From IMG/VR virus record IMGVR_UViG_3300034082_002107, positions 1 through 35,214 of that record: DNA of 35,214 nucleotides. The stretch is one strand, 5' to 3'. Below, one piece after another: positions 29,510 through 34,578 of this stretch. Each line of letters begins with the position of its first letter. Positions within the stretch are counted from its first letter, which is position 1. The DNA comes from a virus. The notes beneath the pieces are model-generated. The model ran no database searches. It was not told the origin of the DNA and saw only the letters and a list, made by a program, of their open reading frames with translations. The position numbers were made by a program, and so were the translations under genes.

Positions 29510-29698
29510 TTATCTTCTGTGTTTCTTAGGGGTACACTGATGTTGTAGTTGGCTCTTCCCCTTGTTCACACGTTTAGTTTGTTTATACATCTTCTGTTGT
29601 GTGTTAGAATGTTTCTTGTAGTTGTACCCACGTTGTGGGGTAGAACAAGATGTTAGTATAACGACTAACATGATTAGGGGTAATATATATTTCTTCAT
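29510..29698 (-). CDS. Small basic lipoprotein
   Basis: 62 residues from MKKYILPLIMLVVILTSC, with lipobox I-L-T-S-C and Cys18 as the lipidated residue. The mature part is very basic, with Lys, Gln and His (PQRGYNYKKHSNTQQKMYK), and carries one more Cys near the end. Such small basic lipoproteins recur in Bacteroidota phages, perhaps acting in lysis (spanin-like) or exclusion. The start is set by the lipoprotein signal and the TATATTTG element 13 nt upstream. Confidence 0.75.
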   Translation of the reverse strand: MKKYILPLIMLVVILTSCSTPQRGYNYKKHSNTQQKMYKQTKRVNKGKSQLQHQCTPKKHRR

Positions 29699-29711
29699 AA
29701 TGTATAGACTA

Positions 29712-29719
29712 CAAATATA
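29712..29719 (-). promoter_or_regulatory. Bacteroidota-type -7 promoter element (TATATTTG)
   Basis: TATATTTGTAG, 13 nt upstream of the lipoprotein ATG. Confidence 0.55.
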
Positions 29720-29743
29720 GTTCAAAGGTTTCTTATATACAAA

Positions 29744-30046
29744 TTATTTCTTAGACAAATCAAGTAGTATGATTGGTAGTCTATCTTTATCTACATATGA
29801 CAACACATCATCGTAGTCAGATAGTTTAATCCAATCACCTTGGTCACCCCACCATGCCGCTACCTCGAATGTATCAACTCCATCACCACGTAACATATTC
29901 ATCCCACCGACAATAGATTGAAGACCACCACCTACAATAGATACTGTGATATTGTTGGGGAGTGTAAGTAATCCTTGTACCGCACCCTTTACCACGTTGT
30001 GGGGTTTGAAGTCAAAGTCTTTAATGGTATATATCTTCTGTCTCAT
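29744..30046 (-). CDS. Hypothetical phage protein
   Basis: 100 residues: MRQKIYTIKDFDFKPHNVVK, a Gly-rich stretch (VSIVGGGLQSIVGGMNMLRG), then DTFEVAAWWGDQGDWIKLSD and an acidic end. The 'GDGV.TFEVA.W' block is typical of a small phage family of unknown function. TATATTTG lies 5 nt upstream of the ATG. Confidence 0.65.
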   Translation of the reverse strand: MRQKIYTIKDFDFKPHNVVKGAVQGLLTLPNNITVSIVGGGLQSIVGGMNMLRGDGVDTFEVAAWWGDQGDWIKLSDYDDVLSYVDKDRLPIILLDLSKK

Positions 30047-30051
30047 TACTA

Positions 30052-30059
30052 CAAATATA
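30052..30059 (-). promoter_or_regulatory. Bacteroidota-type -7 promoter element (TATATTTG)
   Basis: TATATTTG, then TAGTA and the ATG at 30046. Confidence 0.55.
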
Positions 30060-30322
30060 AGATAATATCTTGGGGAAATATATTTGTTTATTTAAAAAAT
30101 CCGCCGTAACTTAGCTTGGTGCTTTATATGTTTTTTTTTTATAACAAGAGCGTCAACACAAAGATACGGCGAAGAAAGTTAATATCCTAATTTTTTATTA
30201 ATTATTTTTGTTGTAACTTAGCCCCGTAAGTGTACCTTATAACGATAAGGGGATAAAGGGCTGGCACGGTTAATGCTTGGAGTGTGTACTCCACCCTGCT
30301 TTTAAAAAAAAAGAAGATTTTT

Positions 30323-30353
30323 CTTGTGGGGGAAGAAAATTGTTGTATATTTG
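30323..30353 (+). promoter_or_regulatory. Bacteroidota promoter: CTTG, 19 bp, TATATTTG
   Basis: -7 TATATTTG at 30346-30353 with a near-consensus -33 CTTG 19 bp upstream. The ATG is 20 nt downstream at 30374. Confidence 0.6.
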
Positions 30354-30373
30354 TAGAACAATAAACAACCACT

Positions 30374-30796
30374 ATGAAAATCACCCAAGACAAACTATCA
30401 ACCAAATTGTTAATGAGATTCATCAAGAAGCAAAACCTTGTTGTTATGACTGACACATGGAACCACTTCGGTGAGGTATCGGTTCGTATTGTATCTGTGG
30501 GTGAGACAGACAAGTGGAATTGGAACACCAACTCTTATGGTCGTGTGATTAACATAGAGGTAACCCTAAAGAGAGAAGGTCACCGTTACGCTGAGTCATC
30601 AATCCCAAGTGTTAACTCTTGGCGTAGTCATCACAGAGCAAGTTACTTCAAGAGCAGAAAGTGGTCAGCTAACAATGGGGCACAGAAACTAATCAACAAC
30701 ACAATCATCCCCACGTTCTTCAAAGCAGCTTGTATCTCATTACCAAGACACACTGACGAAATCATCGGAAACATCACCTACAAATTTATTGACTAA
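30374..30796 (+). CDS. Hypothetical protein, basic
   Basis: 140 residues: MKITQDKLSTKLLMRFIKKQ, then DTWNHFGEVSVRIVSVGE, and a basic His/Arg/Trp-rich segment (SVNSWRSHHRASYFKSRKW). It could bind nucleic acid; no family is recognised. It is followed after 1 nt by the HEYTHH peptidase gene. Confidence 0.65.
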   Translation: MKITQDKLSTKLLMRFIKKQNLVVMTDTWNHFGEVSVRIVSVGETDKWNWNTNSYGRVINIEVTLKREGHRYAESSIPSVNSWRSHHRASYFKSRKWSANNGAQKLINNTIIPTFFKAACISLPRHTDEIIGNITYKFID

Positions 30797-30797
30797 T

Positions 30798-31184
30798 ATG
30801 AAACTCAAAGATAGATTAGATACATACACAACCACCGAACTTCGTAAGATGGGGTTACAACTTATAACCATAGTTAGAAAGACACTCGGTCATGGAAACA
30901 AACCATCCCCGAAACTGAAAATTAGAAATGGGTTAACAAACCTCTATGGTCAATACGATTATGAAGCATTAGTTATCAACCCATCCACATGTGAGACTGT
31001 TGATAAGTTTGTAAAAACAATCATACACGAATACACCCACCACATACAAAAAGGTATCAAACGTAACTACGCATCATCACAATCAAAACATGGTTATTGG
31101 AACTGTCCCTTTGAAGTGGAAGCTCGGGGGAATGAAACAAAGTACAAGAGTATTGTATGGAAACAATTTAAACAAATCCCTTAA
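30798..31184 (+). CDS. Putative zinc metallopeptidase (HEYTHH)
   Basis: 128 residues from MKLKDRLDTYTTTELRKMGL. The active site is TIIHEYTHHIQKG (HExxH), and the later CPFEVEARGNETK offers a Glu third ligand, a layout like SprT-like or phage-type small zincins. No leader and no signal peptide, so it probably acts in the cytoplasm. It differs in sequence from the HEWVHE protein at 9189. It is co-transcribed with the gene before it and overlaps the convergent gene by 17 nt. Confidence 0.75.
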   Translation: MKLKDRLDTYTTTELRKMGLQLITIVRKTLGHGNKPSPKLKIRNGLTNLYGQYDYEALVINPSTCETVDKFVKTIIHEYTHHIQKGIKRNYASSQSKHGYWNCPFEVEARGNETKYKSIVWKQFKQIP

Positions 31185-31464
31185 CATGGTTGTCCAAAAT
31201 ACGTATTGGATTTTCCTGACCCTTGAATAACTCCATGAACTCAGGGGTAAGTGAATACAATGTTAATATCTTCATGTCCCCTTGGTATGTAGATGATGCT
31301 TTCCTATACTCCATCTTACCCACCTTTTCCCCATTATAATATAGGGTCACAGCAACAACATCCCGTAAAGGGTCAGTTATAACCCTTACATTTTTCAGTA
31401 TGTCAGTTATTGAAATGGGGTTAGACATATCGTCAGGGGGAATTGTTGATAAATTATTATTCAT
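31168..31464 (-). CDS. Hypothetical protein
   Basis: 98 residues, MNNNLSTIPPDDMSNPISIT, then beta-like strands (VVAVTLYYNGEKVGKMEYRK, DMKILTLYSLTPEFMELF). No family is recognised. Its last 17 nt are antisense to the peptidase gene. An 18-codon reading frame lies just upstream. Confidence 0.6.
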   Translation of the reverse strand: MNNNLSTIPPDDMSNPISITDILKNVRVITDPLRDVVAVTLYYNGEKVGKMEYRKASSTYQGDMKILTLYSLTPEFMELFKGQENPIRILDNHVKGFV

Positions 31465-31479
31465 TTTTTCTTGATTTTG

Positions 31480-31536
31480 TCAAAATGTCAGTTGAGTGTC
31501 AGATGGGGGATAATCCCCTTGACGGGTTTTAGTCAT
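31480..31536 (-). CDS. Candidate 18-aa upstream peptide
   Basis: ATG to TGA encodes MTKTRQGDYPPSDTQLTF, 15 nt before the next gene's start. TATTTAT lies about 10 nt upstream and its coding sequence includes the hairpin GGGGATAATCCCC (31506-31518). It could be a leader peptide or simply chance. Confidence 0.25.
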   Translation of the reverse strand: MTKTRQGDYPPSDTQLTF

Positions 31537-31589
31537 ATTAACAACTATAAATATAGTGTATATTATGTATATTGTCCATAGGTAAATGT

Positions 31590-31867
31590 TCCCACTTTTT
31601 ACCACTGACGTATGTGTAGTGAGGGTTTTTGGTTATATGAAAAGTGAAAAAAGTGGTCCTCCTGATAGTGTGAGAAGGGTTTTTTTAACTATATACATTT
31701 TCCAGATAAAAATAGGATGTAACAATAAAGTGGCGTGGACAGACTTTAGTTGTTTAAATCCTTCAACGAAAAGTGTATTTCATTGTGTCTTCAAGGGGGT
31801 TTTTAAGATTTCCCCTTACCATATAGACACATGATATCGACAATTATAGTGGTGGTAAAAAGTGGGA
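31590..31867. repeat. 278-bp segment bounded by a 16-bp perfect inverted repeat
   Basis: TCCCACTTTTTACCAC at 31590-31605 is the exact reverse complement of 31852-31867. No transposase lies between, and no convincing target-site duplication is seen, so a MITE-like element is only one possibility. Confidence 0.55.
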
Positions 31868-31888
31868 CATATGTTTCATATCACTATA

Positions 31889-31905
31889 GTCAGGTTAAAC
31901 CTGAC
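31889..31905. promoter_or_regulatory. 17-bp perfect palindrome (operator-like)
   Basis: GTCAGGTT-A-AACCTGAC, flanked by ATATGTTTC direct repeats at 31869-31877 and 31913-31921. This symmetry is typical of dimeric repressor or initiator binding sites. Confidence 0.4.
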
Positions 31906-32220
31906 ATAACAGATATGTTTCGTATTGTCCCCTTCACATTCCACCATATATTTTATACCCTAACAGGTATACTCATATCATCTTATATACCCTTTAGGGT
32001 ATTTCATTATCCCGATGGGGTACAATACCATTAACAGTAATATGTTATGTCCCTTCATAGTGTGTGTCTTTCATTATGGGGAATTATTATAGATTAGTGT
32101 TGTACGTTAATTATAGATTCATACAATAGGGGAAATTAGGAAGTAAATAAAGGAATGGACCCATTAGTGTAATGACCCGAAGGGGAATGGAACGACACGA
32201 TAGTGGAATGGGGGAATGAG

Positions 32221-32252
32221 TTTGTTTAATTCATAATTTCTTATTATATTTG
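32221..32252 (+). promoter_or_regulatory. Bacteroidota promoter: TTTG, 20 bp, TATATTTG
   Basis: -33 TTTG (32221-32224) and -7 TATATTTG (32245-32252) with a 20-bp spacer; the ATG at 32257 follows after TACT. It drives the repeat-array gene. Confidence 0.65.
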
Positions 32253-32256
32253 TACT

Positions 32257-33051
32257 ATGGTTATTACAGATAGATTAAAACAAATTATTTTTAAACACCT
32301 ATATAGAGAGTTAGGTGATTGTGAGATTATTCCTTATAATGGGTCTATATGGTTCATTAATAGGGATAATAAACATTGGTACTTTGAACTTGATGAGTCA
32401 GGTACTTTATGGTGGAGATACGATTTTTTTAATTCGTTTTTTCAAATATTCTCCATGAGTTCGGATGATTTTTGTCCTGTTCTATCTTCTTGGGTGGAAG
32501 AGGTCTTAAATCATAAGGTATCCACAACCCAGGATAGCCTGTGTAACGTATGTAAACTGGTGGAAGAGGTCTTAAATCATAAGGTATCCACAACCTTCAT
32601 TCCACTTCCAATTACAACGGACAAGGTGGAAGATGTATTAAATCATAAGGTATCCACAACGTGCGATGTTAAAGTTCGTGTTCCTTGGAAGGTGGAAGAT
32701 GTATTAAGTCATAATGTTAAGGTGTCTACAACTACCATTCTCAAATACCCCGAGCATTCATTGGTGGAAAAGGTCTTAAATCATAAGGTATCCACAACCG
32801 ATTCACTTGATTACGTTGGAAGAATTGAGGTAGAAGAGGTATTAAATCATAGGGTATCTAGAACCTGCCAAACAAGCGTTTATTGTGATAGGACGGTGGA
32901 AGAGGTCTTAAATCATAAGGTATCCACAACGCAGAATTTGAATTATGTCGGCCAAGGACTGGTGGAAGATGTATTAAATCATAAGGTATCTACAACGGAA
33001 TCGTATTTTGGACCCTTCACAAGAGGGGTGGAAGAGGTATTAAATCAATAA
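32257..33051 (+). CDS. Leader-family paralogue with C-terminus expanded into a 22-residue repeat array
   Basis: 264 residues. Residues 1-79 (MVITDRLKQIIFKHLYRELG, FINRDNKHWYFELDESG, LWWRYDFFNSFFQIFSMSSD) match the body of the 'MKYIITES' family seen at 33540 and 24648, but the TES leader is lost. In the paralogue the domain ends G-R-WVENTLQMRVTYT; here W-VEEVLNHKVSTT is followed by eight more copies of that 12-residue unit, separated by 10 variable residues. Only this frame is open through the array. Repeat 4 carries an in-frame 6-nt insertion. Promoter is the host type. The stop abuts the stop of the next gene with no gap. Function unknown. Confidence 0.75.
   Translation: MVITDRLKQIIFKHLYRELGDCEIIPYNGSIWFINRDNKHWYFELDESGTLWWRYDFFNSFFQIFSMSSDDFCPVLSSWVEEVLNHKVSTTQDSLCNVCKLVEEVLNHKVSTTFIPLPITTDKVEDVLNHKVSTTCDVKVRVPWKVEDVLSHNVKVSTTTILKYPEHSLVEKVLNHKVSTTDSLDYVGRIEVEEVLNHRVSRTCQTSVYCDRTVEEVLNHKVSTTQNLNYVGQGLVEDVLNHKVSTTESYFGPFTRGVEEVLNQ
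32493..33047 (+). repeat. Nine 36-bp repeats with eight unique 30-bp spacers (66-bp period), CRISPR look-alike
   Basis: Repeats start at 32493, 32559, 32625, 32691, 32763, 32829, 32895, 32961 and 33027. Each begins GGTGGAAGAG or a one-base variant and most end GGTATCCACAAC. The ends carry GTGGA/TCCAC inverted symmetry. Every spacer is exactly 30 bp and dissimilar in sequence. Repeat 4 is 42 bp (in-frame 6-nt insertion); repeat 9 is truncated after about 21 bp. No cas gene is in the window. Evidence that it is coding: it is in frame with a recognised protein domain, has no stop in eight spacers, and some repeat changes are synonymous. Confidence 0.9.
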
Positions 33052-33507
33052 TTAGTTATTCTCTAAAGTACCTGTATAGAAATCTAATACCATATCAAAA
33101 ATATCATCTAATACATCTTTTGGTAGTTCTTCATAAGACATATAACTTTCATCTAAAATTTGTGAGTATTTATATCCACCATAATGAAACACTGTAACAT
33201 CTTCTTTATTTATCATTTCTATTTGTGAAAGTTCACCGTCTTCATCCTTGAGGACTATTGGGTTTTCATTCATATCCATTAGTACAATATATTCATCATC
33301 GGTTGTTTCTACTACTTCCTTAATAATCTTAATCTTATTGTTTGTTGTAAGGAACTCATCACCTAACACATTTATAAGGTATTCTATACCACCGAACATT
33401 TCTCCTGTCTTTAGTAACCCCGCCTGACTTGCGATAGTTAATAACTTCATCTGTTTTACGGTGTATTCTTCCCTTAATATTCTTTTTATGTTTTGTTGTA
33501 GGTTCAT
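33052..33507 (-). CDS. Leader-peptide protein with 'FGGIEYLI' domain
   Basis: 151 residues. The short leader MNLQQNIKRILREE has L-R-E at 11-13. Residues 20-55 (MKLLTIASQAGLLKTGEMFG, GIEYLINVLGDEFL) match the N-terminal domain of the protein at 20666. Then a beta-rich, acidic block follows (YIVLMDMNENPIVLKDEDGE) and a C-terminal helix (LPKDVLDDIFDMVLDFY). TATTTAT lies 6 nt upstream. It is divergent from the gene at 33540 with a 32-nt gap carrying both elements. Confidence 0.75.
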   Translation of the reverse strand: MNLQQNIKRILREEYTVKQMKLLTIASQAGLLKTGEMFGGIEYLINVLGDEFLTTNNKIKIIKEVVETTDDEYIVLMDMNENPIVLKDEDGELSQIEMINKEDVTVFHYGGYKYSQILDESYMSYEELPKDVLDDIFDMVLDFYTGTLENN

Positions 33508-33513
33508 AATATT

Positions 33514-33533
33514 ATAAATATAATTATATTTAT
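33514..33533. promoter_or_regulatory. Divergent pair of TATTTAT elements
   Basis: Minus-strand TATTTAT at 33514-33520 and plus-strand TATTTAT at 33527-33533, each 6 nt before its ATG (33507 and 33540). Confidence 0.55.
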
Positions 33534-33539
33534 TATCAT

Positions 33540-33869
33540 ATGAAATATCTTATAACAGAATCACAATTAGATAAAGTAATCTTTAGATATTTGGATATTA
33601 AGAACTTTATTCAGATTAAAAGAGGAAACACAATATACTTTGTTAATTCGGAAGATGATAAATATGCCCAAATCAGATATGATAGAAACGATGGTTGGTG
33701 TTATATACGCCATGGATTAATTTACGAAATTTCTTCTTTCTTTTCTTTGGACATATATGATTCTAAGGAAGTTATCGGTAGATGGGTTGAAAATACTCTA
33801 CAAATGAGGGTTACTTATACCCGTTTGGTCTTTCACGATGTGAACAATTTGTTTAAAATACCTAACTAA
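33540..33869 (+). CDS. Leader-peptide protein, 'MKYLITESQ' type
   Basis: 109 residues: MKYLITESQLDKVIFRYLD, beta strands (IQIKRGNTIYFVN, YAQIRYDRND), then FFSLDIYDSKEVIGRW and the helix-strand WVENTLQMRVTYTRL. It is the best single-copy reference for the domain that became the repeat array at 32257. Its stop overlaps the convergent phosphoesterase gene by 8 nt. Confidence 0.75.
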   Translation: MKYLITESQLDKVIFRYLDIKNFIQIKRGNTIYFVNSEDDKYAQIRYDRNDGWCYIRHGLIYEISSFFSLDIYDSKEVIGRWVENTLQMRVTYTRLVFHDVNNLFKIPN

Positions 33870-34578
33870 TAGTAATAATCTTCCACTCCCCATTATAATC
33901 TTCCACAAGACATGTAGAGTTCTCACAGAAGTCCCCTGAGTTCATATAGTAATTCTCTATCTTCGGATGATGAATATGTCCACATACTGCCACATCATAC
34001 CCCTTCTGTTTTGTTAGACCTTTTGCGTTATCCTCAAAATCAGATACAAAGTTAATTGCCCCTTTAACAGATTGCTTTATTGTGTTTGCTAATGAATGAT
34101 ATGGTAAGTTAAACCACTTTCTTATTTTGTTATATAAAGTATTAAACTTAATCACAATATCATATGACCATCCACCGATTACCGCTAACCACCTCGCTTC
34201 CATTATAACGAAATCCAATACATCCCCGTGAAAACAAAAATACTTTCTATTATCTATTCCTGTATGTATATACTTTCTTACAATCCTGATGTTGTTTAAT
34301 TTAAATGGAATAAAATCTTTTAGGAAGTCATCGTGGTTTCCTCTTATATAAACCACCTTTGTATTCTTCTCTGACATCTTCATGAACCTTCTGAATATCT
34401 TGGTACAATCCTTTGTCCATTTACCATTACCTTTAAGAGCCCAACCATCTATTATATCACCGTTCAGTATTAGTTTTTCCGTTGTGTTATTATCCAAGAA
34501 ACTTATTATCTTATCTGTCTGTGATTGTCTTGCTCCTAAGTGTAAATCACTCATGATTATCGTTTTCCAATTATTCAT
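33862..34578 (-). CDS. LpxH-like metallophosphoesterase
   Basis: 238 residues with the full calcineurin-like motif set: MSDLHLG (residues 9-15), NGDIIDGW, RGNHDD, FHGDVLDF and CGHIHHP, then NSGDFCENSTCLVED near the end. This is the layout of UDP-2,3-diacylglucosamine hydrolase-type enzymes (LpxH family), common in Bacteroidota, which act on lipid A precursors. A central amphipathic-aromatic region (WSYDIVIKFNTLYNKIRKWF) fits the membrane-contact helices of that family. Exact substrate unproven. It overlaps the glycosyltransferase gene by ATGA, so both probably act on host surface glycolipid. Confidence 0.85.
   Translation of the reverse strand: MNNWKTIIMSDLHLGARQSQTDKIISFLDNNTTEKLILNGDIIDGWALKGNGKWTKDCTKIFRRFMKMSEKNTKVVYIRGNHDDFLKDFIPFKLNNIRIVRKYIHTGIDNRKYFCFHGDVLDFVIMEARWLAVIGGWSYDIVIKFNTLYNKIRKWFNLPYHSLANTIKQSVKGAINFVSDFEDNAKGLTKQKGYDVAVCGHIHHPKIENYYMNSGDFCENSTCLVEDYNGEWKIITIS

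Larger units (their letters stand above)
30047..30373. other. 327-bp intergenic, possibly structured
   Basis: Contains two divergent TATATTTG promoters at its ends. Between them are a long-range 7-bp inverted repeat CGCCGTA (30102-30108) / TACGGCG (30165-30171), a 10-nt direct repeat GTAACTTAGC (30106 and 30213), and a hairpin TGGAGT/ACTCCA near 30277-30292. No tRNA or open frame is convincing. A small RNA is possible. Confidence 0.4.
31537..32256. other. 720-bp gene-poor segment with inverted repeats
   Basis: Two open frames (31586-31834 and 31831-32034, plus strand) have atypical residue usage (Cys, Val, Phe rich) and no recognised motif, so I do not call them. The segment contains a 16-bp perfect inverted repeat (31590-31605 and 31852-31867), a 17-bp palindrome with flanking 9-bp direct repeats (31869-31921), a hairpin ATACCCT/AGGGTAT (31987-32002), and GGAATG-rich sequence near 32150-32220. 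It may be regulatory, an origin or a decayed element. Confidence 0.45.

Noticed and set aside
30047-30373. tRNA gene in the large intergenic region
   Set aside because: No cloverleaf, no T-loop GTTCRANYC and no acceptor pairing could be found by eye; the hairpins present do not form a tRNA.
31590-31867. Insertion sequence or MITE
   Set aside because: A 16-bp inverted repeat is present, but no transposase and no convincing target-site duplication; left as a repeat.
31586-32034. Two overlapping plus-strand reading frames (82 and 67 codons) with an ATGA junction
   Set aside because: Residue usage is unlike the other proteins in the window (Cys, Val and Phe rich), no motif is recognised, and the first lies almost exactly within an inverted repeat.
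32493-33047. Calling the repeat array a functional CRISPR array
   Set aside because: The dimensions fit, but the array is in frame with a recognisable protein domain, every spacer is stop-free in that frame, an insertion keeps the frame, and no cas gene is visible. Kept as a repeat with the CRISPR idea as an open alternative.
119-33533. Treating TATTTAT as the T4 late promoter TATAAATA
   Set aside because: On the coding strand the motif is TATTTAT, the reverse complement of the T4 element, and it fits better as a variant of TAnnTTTG. The AT-rich palindromic cases contain both and are not informative.
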